From Lutimaribacter_A marinistellae (lineage in GTDB: Bacteria > Pseudomonadota > Alphaproteobacteria > Rhodobacterales > Rhodobacteraceae), in the NCBI RefSeq assembly GCF_042648365.1, contig NZ_JBHRXI010000017.1, positions 186,001 through 250,000 of the forward strand: a stretch of 64,000 nt of DNA. The letters are read 5' to 3'. The stretch's first letter is position 1. Each line of letters opens with the position of its first letter. Below are positions 34,191-42,856 of the stretch, piece by piece. The notes under the pieces are model-generated. The model did no database searches, was not told the DNA's origin, and worked only from the letters and a program-made list of their open reading frames with translations. A program made the position numbers and the translations under genes.

Positions 34191-34970
34191 ATGGCACGGC
34201 CCATCGTCGGTATCATCGGCAATTCCTACCTGATCAACGATCAGTATCCCACCCATGCGGGGGGTACGATGAATTCGGATGCGGTGGCCAATGTCTCGGG
34301 CTGTCTTCCGCTGCTGATCCCATCGGACCCGCGTTATGTCTCGGTCGAGGAACTGCTGGAAACCTGTGACGGGTTCCTGCTGACCGGCGGGCGTCCGAAC
34401 GTGCATCCGGAGGAATACGGGGAGACCTGGACCGAGGCGCATGGCGATCATGACCGGGCGCGCGACGCGATCACCCTGCCGCTGGTACGGGCCTGCGTGG
34501 AGCGGGGGCAGCCGTTCCTGGGCATTTGCCGCGGGTTCCAGGAGGTCAACGTGGCCATGGGCGGAACGCTCTACCCCGAGATCCGTGACCTGCCGGGGCG
34601 GATGAACCACCGGATGCCGCCGGACGGGTCGTTGGAGGAGAAATTCGCGCTGCGCCACGTGGTGTCACTGGAAGAGGGCAGCGTGTTCCATCGCCTTCTT
34701 GGTGCGCGTGAAGTGATGACAAACACATTGCACGGGCAGGGGATCAAAACGCCGGGACGGCGGATCGTGATCGACGGCTACGCCCCCGACGGCACGCCAG
34801 AGGCGATCCATGTCGATGGTGCGCCGGGCTTTACCCTTTCGGTACAGTGGCATCCCGAATGGGATGCGGCGAACGATCCCGTCTCGCGCCCGCTGTTCCA
34901 GGCATTTGGTGATGCCGTACGGGACTGGGTCGGCCGCGAAGGCGAAGCGACCTTGCGCCGGTCGGCCTGA
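34191..34970 (+). CDS. Class I glutamine-amidotransferase-like hydrolase (peptidase C26, PuuD-like)
   Basis: A 259-residue cytosolic protein. The catalytic triad of class I amidotransferase-like hydrolases is present: nucleophile Cys in FLGICRGFQEVN, His and Glu in LSVQWHPEWD. The N-terminal part has PIVGIIGNSY and LTGGRPNVHPEEYG, close to PuuD (gamma-glutamyl-gamma-aminobutyrate hydrolase). The most likely job is removing gamma-glutamyl groups from polyamine or amino-acid derivatives, but the substrate is not proven. It stands alone 150 bases after the GlcG-like gene. Confidence 0.9.
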   Translation: MARPIVGIIGNSYLINDQYPTHAGGTMNSDAVANVSGCLPLLIPSDPRYVSVEELLETCDGFLLTGGRPNVHPEEYGETWTEAHGDHDRARDAITLPLVRACVERGQPFLGICRGFQEVNVAMGGTLYPEIRDLPGRMNHRMPPDGSLEEKFALRHVVSLEEGSVFHRLLGAREVMTNTLHGQGIKTPGRRIVIDGYAPDGTPEAIHVDGAPGFTLSVQWHPEWDAANDPVSRPLFQAFGDAVRDWVGREGEATLRRSA

Positions 34971-34999
34971 CGGGCGCAGGCGCTGTCAGGGCGCAAGGG

Positions 35000-37069
35000 T
35001 CAGGCCGCCAGCAGCGATGCCTCGTGCGCGCGCAGGCACAGGCGTGCTGTTTCATCGAATCCGATCGTGTGGCTGCGCAGTTCCGGGAAGAGCGTAAAGA
35101 GCTCTTCACGCCCGTGATCGGCCAGCGCGTCGAGCGCGGCGTCGCCGGGAAAGAAGCTCTCGCAGGCGGCGCCGTTGGCGTAGATCACCTCGTGGCGGTC
35201 GAACATCAGGTGCATGTAGGTGACCGTGCCGCCGCTGCGCGTGCGCGTACCGGGTTGGCCCAGCAGGTGATGGGCCGCGACCAGCACCTCTCCGGTCCCG
35301 AAGAGAAGCTGTGCCTGCGGGCCTGTCCAGAGCAGGCGGTGCTGCGGTGACACGAGAAGGGGCGCCGTGGCGCCGGGAAGCAGGCCGGGTGCAAGTTCGA
35401 CCGGGGCGAAGCGGCCCCGTGCGGCCACCTGGCGCTGGCCGATCCAGCGCAGGGGTTTCAAGCCGTCATCGCGGGTGACGATCAGGTCGCCCCGCCGCAG
35501 CGTTTCAACCGGGCGAGGGCCGGTATCGGTCAGGATCTGCGTGCCGGGGGTGAAGCAGATGATGTTCTCGATCCCCGAGAAGGAAACGACGGTGCCGTCG
35601 GTCAACTCGACCGTGCCGGCCTTTTCGTCGGGTTCGTCGGTGGTCAGGTTGAGGGTGCTGTAATCGGCGGCGGAGCCGAGGGCGAGCGTGTCGCCGGCGG
35701 ATTCGTCATCCTCGCCGCCGGTGATTGTGATGGTGCTGCTGCCTGCTTCGCCGAGATCGGTGAGCTGGAACAGGTCATCGCCTGCGCCGCCATCGAGCGT
35801 GTCCCCCTCGGCTGCCTGAAGCGTGTCGTCCCCGGTTCCGCCCAAGACGCTGTCGGCCCCTTCGCTGCCGGTCAGCAGGTCGTCGCCCTCCTGTCCGGCG
35901 ATGGTGTCGTCGCCGGTGCCGCCATCGATCGTGTCATTGCCGCCGGGTCGGTTGACCGGGTCGAAGAAGATGTCGCTGACATAGACGGCCTGCGCGCCGC
36001 CACCCGCATTGGAGTAGATGATCTCGATGCTTTGCACCGGGCCCGCGATTTCGACAAGGACCGAGCCGTGATCGTCGTCGGGCTGCGCCCCGCGTGTGCC
36101 GGCCGTGACCGTGTTGCCAGAAACGCTGTCCTCTCCGAATGGCGAAGGGGTCACCGTGAGGGTCACGTCGACTGCGGCACCGGAGGCATCGAATGCGTTG
36201 ACGGTGACGACATCGCGGTGGAAGCCTGCGTCGATATCATTGAGGCGGAAAATGACGTTTTCGACCTCGTCCTCGACATCGTAACTGGCGTTGGCCGAGA
36301 AATCGATCGTTGTTGTCGATGTCGCGCCGCCGCCGTTTCCAAACAGGTAGAGCGAGGAATTCGCGCTTTGGGGTTCGCCTGCACCGGTGAAGGTGTCGTC
36401 CTCGGTGCTGACCTCGAAGCTGGGGTTGTTGTTGCCATCATCGGTGAACGACACGCTGACATCGATACGCCCGGTGGTCTGGGTGAAACTCGTCACGTCA
36501 TCGCCATCGGTCCCTTCGGCGAACCAGTTGAGCGATTCCGTGGCAGGTGTGCGGCCATCGCCGAAGAGGATGTCGTCGCCCTCGCCGCCGTCGATCAGGT
36601 CGTTGCCCGACCCGCCCCAGACGGTATCGTCGCCCAAGCCGGCATCGACCGTATCGTTGCCGCCCTTGGCGCTGACTTCGTCGCCGTTTCCGCCGGGGCC
36701 GGAGCCCTCGCCGCTGTCGATTGAATTGCCGTTGTTGTCGACATAGCCGGAATCCATGTCGTCGTCGCCATTGGTGCCCTGCACCTTGTTGACCGGCGAG
36801 TAGAAGGGCGCGCCGACCGCTTCGGCCCCCGTGAGCGTCGTGACGGGACCCAGATCGGGCACGAAGTAGACGTTGCCATTGGTGGCGAGGAAGTATTCGC
36901 CGGTTTCCAGCTCGTTTTCATAGGTCGTGGCGCCGAACGTGCCGGTCCATGCCCATTCGCCGGAGCCGAGCGCCTGGTCGGTGGTGAAGAAGGTCAGGCT
37001 GCCGCTGATCGAAGCGGCAAGCGACAGGTCCTGAGAGGAGCCGAGCGTCACCAGATAACCGTTTGGCAT
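35000..37069 (-). CDS. Secreted RTX protein with Hint domain
   Basis: A 689-residue protein without a Sec signal, as expected for type I secretion. Residues 136-171 form one block of calcium-binding RTX nonapeptides (GGNDTVDAGLGDDTVWGG type); residues 377-432 form another. Between them, residues 180-375 are beta-rich. The C-terminal part (about 505-645) is a Hint domain: start CFTPGTQILT with Cys505, RPVETLRRGDLI, then SPQHRLLW and the MFDRHEVIYANGAACESFFPG tail typical of this group. Residues after 645 are the short C-terminal end. The gene is alone; no type I secretion genes lie nearby. The ribosome site is weak. Confidence 0.88.
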   Translation of the reverse strand: MPNGYLVTLGSSQDLSLAASISGSLTFFTTDQALGSGEWAWTGTFGATTYENELETGEYFLATNGNVYFVPDLGPVTTLTGAEAVGAPFYSPVNKVQGTNGDDDMDSGYVDNNGNSIDSGEGSGPGGNGDEVSAKGGNDTVDAGLGDDTVWGGSGNDLIDGGEGDDILFGDGRTPATESLNWFAEGTDGDDVTSFTQTTGRIDVSVSFTDDGNNNPSFEVSTEDDTFTGAGEPQSANSSLYLFGNGGGATSTTTIDFSANASYDVEDEVENVIFRLNDIDAGFHRDVVTVNAFDASGAAVDVTLTVTPSPFGEDSVSGNTVTAGTRGAQPDDDHGSVLVEIAGPVQSIEIIYSNAGGGAQAVYVSDIFFDPVNRPGGNDTIDGGTGDDTIAGQEGDDLLTGSEGADSVLGGTGDDTLQAAEGDTLDGGAGDDLFQLTDLGEAGSSTITITGGEDDESAGDTLALGSAADYSTLNLTTDEPDEKAGTVELTDGTVVSFSGIENIICFTPGTQILTDTGPRPVETLRRGDLIVTRDDGLKPLRWIGQRQVAARGRFAPVELAPGLLPGATAPLLVSPQHRLLWTGPQAQLLFGTGEVLVAAHHLLGQPGTRTRSGGTVTYMHLMFDRHEVIYANGAACESFFPGDAALDALADHGREELFTLFPELRSHTIGFDETARLCLRAHEASLLAA

Positions 37070-37232
37070 GTCACCTATCCCTTGCGTGTCAGCCGCGGCA
37101 GGCGTGGCGCGGATGCGCGCGAACCTGTTGCGTCAGTCTCGGGGATAGAGAAACGGTCTGGCAGAAGCAGGGAGGGATTGGGGCCGGGTTGGAAACAATT
37201 TGCGGCAAATCCGGGGCACATGATGCCCGGGG

Positions 37233-37258
37233 CGGCGGCAGGTCGGGACCCGCCGCCG
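37233..37258. terminator. Strong hairpin between RTX and hydroxylase genes
   Basis: CGGCGGC (37233-37239) pairs with GCCGCCG (37252-37258); inside it GGTC (37241-37244) pairs with GACC (37247-37250), with one mismatch between. It is 7 bases beyond the iorB-type stop and could end that transcript, but it lacks a good T run on the minus strand. Confidence 0.45.
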
Positions 37259-37265
37259 TTTCGGG

Positions 37266-39503
37266 TCAGACCGCGAGGTCGAACGCGTGCATCAAGGGCA
37301 GGCTGCGCGCCCGCTTGCCGGTGAGGTCAAAAATCGCGTTGGCGAGCGCCGGGGCTGCGGGGGGTGTTCCCGGCTCGCCCGCGCCGCCCATGAACTTGTT
37401 GTTTTCAAGCACCTGCACCTGCGTTTTGGGCGTGGTGTGCATCCGCAAGGCCTCGTAATCGGGGAAATTGCCCTGTTCGATCGCGCCATCGGCAAAGGTG
37501 ATCTCGCCGAAGCAGGCGGCGGACAGGCCGTAGATCATGCCGCCCTCCATCTGTGCTGCGACGTTGCGCGGGTCGAGCGCGAGGCCTATGTCGCAGGCGA
37601 TCCAGGCCTTGTCGATATGAATGCTGCCGTCGCGATCCACGACCTCGATCACCTGGGCGACGGGCGTGCCGAAGCTGTAGCAGAAGGCCACGCCGCGCCC
37701 GACGCCGTCCGGCGTCTCGCCGGTCCAGCCGGACATCTCGCGCACCGCCTCGATGCAGCGGGCAGAGGGTTCGTGTTCTGAGCGCATCAGCTCCAGCCGG
37801 AAATCGAGCGGGTCGCGCCCGGCGGCATGGGCCATCTCGTCGATGAAGCTTTCGACGAAAAACGCATTGTGGCTGTTGCCGACCGACCGCCAGAAGCCGA
37901 CGGGCACCGACAGATCGGCGATGTGGCCGCGGGCGCGGTAGGCGGGGATGGCATAGGGCTGGTTGAACAGCCCTTCGACCAGCACCTTGTCGGGTCCGGC
38001 GCCGGGCATGCCGATCATGCGCTCGGTGATCTGCTGGGTCGGCGATTGAGTGGCGACCTGCGCGTCGAGCAGCACGGCCTTGCCATCCTGAACGCCGCCG
38101 CGCATCCGGGCCAGCGCCGCGGGGCGGTAGAAGTCGTGGCGCATGTCCTCTTCACGGCTCCAGGTGGTCTGGACCGGGGTTCCGGGCATCTCCATCGCCA
38201 CGAGGGTCGCGATCACGCCGAAATCGACCTCGGCCCGACGGCCGAAACCGCCTCCGAGATAGGTGGTGTGCACTGTGACCTGATCGGTGTCGATCCCGGC
38301 GGTCCCGGCCACCTTCATCGCCATCAGCGTGGGCGCCTGTGTTCCGGTCCAGATCTCTGCCCCGTCGCCGGAGATGAGCGCGGTTGCGGTCATCGGCTCC
38401 ATCGTGGCGTGGGCGAGATAGGGCAGGCGATATTCGGCGGTGAGTTCCGTTGCGCCTTGCGGCAGGGTGTCGGCGTCGCCGTCGTCGCGCATGGTGGAGT
38501 TGGGAGAGTCTTCGAAGGCCGCTGCGATCCGGTCGAACAGGGCATCCGTTTCGGCCGGGTAGGGCGGTTCGGTCCATGCGATCTCGATCGCGTCCACGGC
38601 CCTTTGCGCGAGCCATGTGTTCGACGAGATCACCGCGACGCCGTCGCCGATGTCGACGACTTTTTCGACGCCGGGCATGTCGCGTAGCGCGTAATCGTCG
38701 AAGCCTGCCATGCCGCCGCCGGGGGCCGGATTGCGCCGGATGGCGGCGAATTTCATGCCGGGCAGACGCACGTCGATGCCGAATTGCGCGGTGCCGGTGG
38801 CCTTTTCGATCATGTCGACGCGTGGCTGATCCGCGCCCAGAAGCCGCCATTCGCCGGGATCGCGCAACGGCGTTTCAACCGGGTCGAGGCGCGCGGCCTC
38901 GGCGGCGAGGTCGGTATAGGCGATCTCGGTCCCGTCAGGGGCGATCACGCGGCCCGCCTGGGTGCGCAGATCGCGGGCGGGTACGCCCAGCCGTTCGGCC
39001 GCGGCGGCCTTGAGCGTTTCGCGGGCCGAAGCGCCGGCGGCGCGCATGCGTTCGAACCCGTCCTTCATCGAGGTGGACCCGCCGGTAACCTGAAGGCTGA
39101 ACAGCTTGGCGGCCTCGCCCAGAGCCTCGCCCAGATTGTGCTGGAAGTCCGACTTGTCATAGCCGCGCCCGGGCAGGGCGTCGCCGATCAGGGCGGAGTT
39201 GTAATAGGCCTTGGCCGCGGGGCCGTGAATGACGCGGACCTGGTCAAGACCGACATCGAGCTCTTCGGCGATGAGTGCGGCCCAGGTGGTGCGCACGCCT
39301 TGGCCCATTTCGGCGCGCGGGGCGATCAGGGTGATCCCGTCGCCGTTTATCATCACGAAGGGGTTGAGCGCCGCGCCGTCGCCAGGGGCGAGCGGGTTGG
39401 CGGCCGGCTGGCGCACCTTGTAGACGCCAAAGGCCACGCCGCCGACGATGGCGGCCGAGCCGATCAGGAAGGTGCGGCGGAGGATCTTTCCGACGGATGC
39501 CAT
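37266..39503 (-). CDS. Isoquinoline 1-oxidoreductase-type molybdenum hydroxylase, large subunit
   Basis: A 745-residue xanthine-oxidase-family large subunit that binds the molybdopterin cofactor and hydroxylates an aldehyde or N-heterocycle. The N-terminus has a Tat-like signal (LRRTFLIGSAAIVGGVAFG), suggesting periplasmic export. Cofactor motifs are visible: APRAEMGQGVRT, GGGFGRRAEVDF, and the C-terminal GAGEPGTPPAAPAL with the catalytic Glu. AAGGAGG lies 7 bases before ATG 39503. The small iron-sulfur subunit gene ends 2 bases upstream. No medium FAD subunit is present, as in isoquinoline-type two-subunit enzymes. The true substrate is unknown. Confidence 0.93.
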   Translation of the reverse strand: MASVGKILRRTFLIGSAAIVGGVAFGVYKVRQPAANPLAPGDGAALNPFVMINGDGITLIAPRAEMGQGVRTTWAALIAEELDVGLDQVRVIHGPAAKAYYNSALIGDALPGRGYDKSDFQHNLGEALGEAAKLFSLQVTGGSTSMKDGFERMRAAGASARETLKAAAAERLGVPARDLRTQAGRVIAPDGTEIAYTDLAAEAARLDPVETPLRDPGEWRLLGADQPRVDMIEKATGTAQFGIDVRLPGMKFAAIRRNPAPGGGMAGFDDYALRDMPGVEKVVDIGDGVAVISSNTWLAQRAVDAIEIAWTEPPYPAETDALFDRIAAAFEDSPNSTMRDDGDADTLPQGATELTAEYRLPYLAHATMEPMTATALISGDGAEIWTGTQAPTLMAMKVAGTAGIDTDQVTVHTTYLGGGFGRRAEVDFGVIATLVAMEMPGTPVQTTWSREEDMRHDFYRPAALARMRGGVQDGKAVLLDAQVATQSPTQQITERMIGMPGAGPDKVLVEGLFNQPYAIPAYRARGHIADLSVPVGFWRSVGNSHNAFFVESFIDEMAHAAGRDPLDFRLELMRSEHEPSARCIEAVREMSGWTGETPDGVGRGVAFCYSFGTPVAQVIEVVDRDGSIHIDKAWIACDIGLALDPRNVAAQMEGGMIYGLSAACFGEITFADGAIEQGNFPDYEALRMHTTPKTQVQVLENNKFMGGAGEPGTPPAAPALANAIFDLTGKRARSLPLMHAFDLAV

Positions 39504-39505
39504 TA

Positions 39506-39970
39506 TTACGCCTCCTTCATCTTGTCGGCGGCGCTGCGGATCGCGGCGCGGATGCGGGGATATGTGCCGCAGCGGCACAGGTTGCCGGCCATCGCCTCGT
39601 CGATCTCGTCATCGCTGGGATCGGGCGTTTCGCTGAGCAGCGCGGCGGCCTGCATGATCTGGCCGGATTGGCAATAGCCGCATTGCGCGACCTGGTGGAC
39701 GACCCAGGCCTGCTGGATCACGGCGAGGTTGTCGGGCGTGCCGACACCTTCGATCGTGGTCACGTCGCCCCAGACATCGCCGAGCGCGACCTGGCAGGAC
39801 CGGACGGCGGCGCCGTCGATATGGACCGTGCAGGCGCCGCAGGCCGCGACGCCGCAGCCGAATTTCGTGCCGGTCAGCCCGACCGCATCGCGCAGGACCC
39901 ACAAAAGGGGCACGTCATCGGGCAGGTCGAGCTGGTGGGTTTTTCCGTTGATGGTCAGCGAGGCGGCCAT
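39506..39970 (-). CDS. Isoquinoline 1-oxidoreductase-type (2Fe-2S) small subunit
   Basis: A 154-residue ferredoxin-like subunit. The N-terminal plant-type [2Fe-2S] site has FGCGVAACGACTVHIDG and a later Cys in VRSCQVALG; the C-terminal helical site has QCGYCQSGQIM and NLCRCGTYPRIR. This matches the small subunit of two-subunit molybdenum hydroxylases that pass electrons on from the Mo centre. It is translated just before the large subunit. A TetR gene lies divergently upstream, with palindromes in the shared promoter region. Confidence 0.95.
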   Translation of the reverse strand: MAASLTINGKTHQLDLPDDVPLLWVLRDAVGLTGTKFGCGVAACGACTVHIDGAAVRSCQVALGDVWGDVTTIEGVGTPDNLAVIQQAWVVHQVAQCGYCQSGQIMQAAALLSETPDPSDDEIDEAMAGNLCRCGTYPRIRAAIRSAADKMKEA

Positions 39971-40000
39971 GGCGCGCTCCTTTCCGTTGCGTTTCCTCTT

Positions 40001-40060
40001 CTGACATAATTATCGGAAAGTGTCAGTGTGTCAATTGACAAATTTTGTCCAGACTGTCAG
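40001..40060. promoter_or_regulatory. TGTCA palindromes between TetR and hydroxylase genes
   Basis: A perfect 12-bp palindrome TGTCAATTGACA lies at 40029-40040. CTGACA at 40001-40006 and TGTCAG at 40021-40026 form a second, spaced inverted pair, and TGTCAG recurs at 40055-40060. These are the natural operator candidates for the divergent TetR protein acting on both genes. Confidence 0.6.
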
Positions 40061-40069
40061 AACGGGATC

Positions 40070-40648
40070 ATGAAGGACCTCAAGCCCGACCCGAAGCAGA
40101 AAACGATCTTGAAATCCGCCTGGGATGCCTTTGCGCAATACGGGTTCCGCAAGACGTCGATGGAGGACATAGCACGCGGTGCGGGGATGTCCCGTCCTGC
40201 CGTGTACCTGCATTACGCGAACAAGGAGGCGATCTTTCGCGCGCTTGCGCAGTTCTATTACGATGACGCGGCCGAGAGTGTTGCGCGGGCGCTCGAAGGG
40301 CCGGGGACGGTGCCCGAGCTTCTGGCGGCGGCCTTTGCGGCGCAGGGCGGCGGAGTCGTTCAGGCGATGCTGACCTCGCCGCACGGGATGGAGCTGCTGG
40401 ATACGGGCAATGCCATGGCATCGGATATCGCCGAGGCGGGCGAGGCGCGGATCGCGCGGGCCTATGCCGACTGGCTTGAGCGCGAGGCGTTGGCCGGGCG
40501 CGTGCGGCTTGAGGGCGACGCGCCGGATGTCGCGGTGACGATCACCGCCGCGCTCAAGGGATTGAAAGCGGCGGTGCCGGAATATGGCGATTACACCCGC
40601 CGGGTGGCGCAGCTGGCGCGTCTGATCGGCGAGGGGCTTGTTTCGTGA
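40070..40648 (+). CDS. TetR family transcriptional regulator
   Basis: A 192-residue regulator. The N-terminal helix-turn-helix is typical of TetR: ILKSAWDAFAQYGFRKTSMEDIARGAGMSRPAVYLHYANKEAIF, where the second half is the recognition helix. The C-terminal part is variable helical ligand-binding domain. ATG 40070 is chosen, giving a start just before the domain; a GTG at 40028 would run through the palindrome at 40029-40040. It is divergent from the molybdenum hydroxylase genes, the most likely target. The inducer is unknown. Confidence 0.93.
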   Translation: MKDLKPDPKQKTILKSAWDAFAQYGFRKTSMEDIARGAGMSRPAVYLHYANKEAIFRALAQFYYDDAAESVARALEGPGTVPELLAAAFAAQGGGVVQAMLTSPHGMELLDTGNAMASDIAEAGEARIARAYADWLEREALAGRVRLEGDAPDVAVTITAALKGLKAAVPEYGDYTRRVAQLARLIGEGLVS

Positions 40649-40656
40649 GCCGTGGG

Positions 40657-40720
40657 GAGGGGGCGCTGCCCCCTCGGCCCTGCGGGCCTCACCCCCGGGA
40701 TATTTCCGGCAAGAGGAAGG
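40657..40720 (+). repeat. Dispersed intergenic repeat, copy B
   Basis: Same element as 33538-33608: hairpin GGGGGC / GCCCCC, a GGCC / GGCC arm, CACCCCCG, GGATATTT and GGCAAGAGGAAGG. Here the last base touches the stop codon of the convergent kynureninase gene, so the final AGAGGAAGG is not a ribosome site of any gene. Confidence 0.85.
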
Positions 40721-41914
40721 TCAGGTGACTTTTTGCCGGGTGCGGTATTCCGGCTTGTCCCACAGGCGGTTTGCCATGATGTCCTGCAGGATGTCGACGG
40801 CGCCGCGCACGTCCGTCTCGTCGATATAGAGCGGTGTGAAGCCGAAGCGCATGATGTCGGGGGCGCGGAAATCGCCGATCACGCCGCGTGCGATGAGCGC
40901 CTGCATGGCGGCGTAGCCTTCGGCGAAGCGGAAGGAGACCTGGCTGCCGCGCAGGGCGGCGTCGCGCGGGCTTGCGAGCGAGAGATCGGGGCAGCGCGCC
41001 TCGACCTCGGCGATGAAGAGGTCGCACAGTTCGACCGATTTCCTGCGCAGCGCGGCCATGTCGACGCCCTCCCACGCGTCGAGCGCGGCGTCGAGCGCGA
41101 CCATCTGGATCACCGGCGGGGTGCCGACGCGCATACGTTCGACCCCTGCCCCGGGCCGGTAGTCGAGGTCGAAGGCAAAGGGCGCCTCGTGCCCGAGCCA
41201 GCCGGAGAGCGCGGGGCGCACCTTGTCCGCGTGGCGCGGGGCCACGTAGATGAAGGCGGGCGCGCCGGGGCCGCCATTGAGGTACTTGTAGGTGCAGCCC
41301 ACCGCGAAATCGGCGTGGCAGCCCGCGAGATCGACCGCGAGCGCGCCGGCGGTGTGGGCGAGGTCCCAGACGGTGACCGCGCCGCTGGCATGGGCCAGTT
41401 CGGTGAGCGCCTTCATGTCGTGCTTGCGGCCGGTGCGGTAATCGACCTCGGTCAGCATGAGCACGGCGACCTCATCGGTGATGTGATCGGCCACGGCCTC
41501 GGGCTCGACGGTGCGCAACTCATATCCCTGGCCCATCGAACGCAGGAGGCCTTCGACCATGTAGAGGTCGGTGGGAAAATTGCCGGTATCCGACAGCACG
41601 ACCTTGCGCGTCGGATTGAGTTCGAGGGCTGAGGCGACGGCCTGGTAGACCTTGATCGAGAGTGTGTCGCCCACGACCGTGTGGCCCGGTTCGGCCCCGA
41701 TCAGCTTGCCGATCCGGTCGCCGAGCGCGGTGGGCATGGCCATCCAGCCGGCCTTGTTCCAGCCGGTGATGAGCATCTTTCCCCATTCTTCGGTCATCAT
41801 CGACTGGACCCGCGCGTTGGCGGCGGAGGGCAGGGGGCCGAGGGAATTGCCGTCGAGATAGATCACGCCCTCGGGCAGATCGAACAGGGCCTTGGTGGCG
41901 GCGAAATCGGTCAT
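40721..41914 (-). CDS. kynU: Kynureninase
   Basis: PLP enzyme that splits kynurenine to anthranilate and alanine in tryptophan breakdown. The 397-residue product begins LFDLPEGVIYLDGNSLGPLP, the typical kynureninase start, and the PLP lysine is in GCTYKYLNGGPG. DLAHTAGAL contains the cofactor Asp. The length is normal. It follows an SDR gene on the same strand by 65 bases, likely cotranscribed. Other kynurenine genes (kynA, kynB) are not in the window. Confidence 0.95.
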   Translation of the reverse strand: MTDFAATKALFDLPEGVIYLDGNSLGPLPSAANARVQSMMTEEWGKMLITGWNKAGWMAMPTALGDRIGKLIGAEPGHTVVGDTLSIKVYQAVASALELNPTRKVVLSDTGNFPTDLYMVEGLLRSMGQGYELRTVEPEAVADHITDEVAVLMLTEVDYRTGRKHDMKALTELAHASGAVTVWDLAHTAGALAVDLAGCHADFAVGCTYKYLNGGPGAPAFIYVAPRHADKVRPALSGWLGHEAPFAFDLDYRPGAGVERMRVGTPPVIQMVALDAALDAWEGVDMAALRRKSVELCDLFIAEVEARCPDLSLASPRDAALRGSQVSFRFAEGYAAMQALIARGVIGDFRAPDIMRFGFTPLYIDETDVRGAVDILQDIMANRLWDKPEYRTRQKVT

Positions 41915-41979
41915 GGCACTCCCTTTGCTTTAGGCTTGAAGTATTTGCTAACCGATCCCGCCGCCGCTGTCCATCCGAC

Positions 41980-42732
41980 TCAGACCTGGCCGCCGGCGAT
42001 CTCGATGCACTGGCCGTTGATGCTTTCGGAGCCGGGGCGCACCAGCCAAAGCGCGGCGGCGGCGACCTCTTCGGGGACGATGAGGCGCTTGTGACGGTTC
42101 TGGTCGACCATCAGTTGCAGCGCTTCGCTGTCGCTGAGCTTTGCCCGTTCCGAGATGGAGGCGACGTTGCGTTCGACAATGGGTGTGTCGACATAGCCGG
42201 GGCATAGCGCGTTGAACGTATAGGGTTTGCCCATGAACTCCTCGGAATAGGTGCGGGTGAGGCCCACCAGCCCGTGTTTCGAGGCGGCATAGGCCCCCGC
42301 GCCCGGCGCGCCGCGCAGACCGGCGATGGAGGCGACCGAGATCACGCGGCCCCAGTCGGTTGCGAGCATCGAGCGCAGGGATTCGCGGATGGTCAGGAAT
42401 GCCCCGTCGAGATTGGTGGCCATGATGTCGCGCCAGAAGCTCATGTCGGTCTTTTGCAGCATCTTGCCAGTGGCGATGCCGGCATTGGCGACGCAGATCT
42501 GGATCGGGCCGCGTGCCTCGGCGGCCTTGCCGATGACCTGCACGACGTTCTCTTCGTTACGCACATCCATGGCCATCCCGGTGATGCGGTCGCTTGCGAC
42601 CTCGTCCAGAACCTCTTGGCGGCGGCCGGTGATGGTGACTTCGGCCCCCTCTTCGGCGAGCGCGCGGGCGATGGCGAGACCGATGCCCGTACCGCCGCCG
42701 GTGACCAGCGCGTGTTTGCCGTTCAGTGTCAT
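41980..42732 (-). CDS. SDR family oxidoreductase, kynU-linked
   Basis: NAD(P)-dependent dehydrogenase of 250 residues. The cofactor motif is ALVTGGGTGIG; NAGIATGK carries the NAG motif; the catalytic Ser lies in ISVASIAGL and the Tyr/Lys pair in AYAASKHGL. C-terminal PGYVDTPIVERNV and NGQCIEIAGGQV resemble 3-hydroxybutyrate dehydrogenase-like SDRs. GGAGG with 8-base spacing precedes ATG 42732; the longer upstream frame is not needed. It likely forms an operon with kynureninase, but its substrate is not known to be a tryptophan metabolite. Confidence 0.9.
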   Translation of the reverse strand: MTLNGKHALVTGGGTGIGLAIARALAEEGAEVTITGRRQEVLDEVASDRITGMAMDVRNEENVVQVIGKAAEARGPIQICVANAGIATGKMLQKTDMSFWRDIMATNLDGAFLTIRESLRSMLATDWGRVISVASIAGLRGAPGAGAYAASKHGLVGLTRTYSEEFMGKPYTFNALCPGYVDTPIVERNVASISERAKLSDSEALQLMVDQNRHKRLIVPEEVAAAALWLVRPGSESINGQCIEIAGGQV

Positions 42733-42856
42733 GTGGTATCCTCCTCGTGGTTGGCGCCACCCTAAAGGCCCTTGCACCCGTGACAAGTCGCGCCGTACCG
42801 TCGCGGCGTCGTATGATTATTATATGCGAATATGTATCTTCGCGGAGGAAAGCCCC

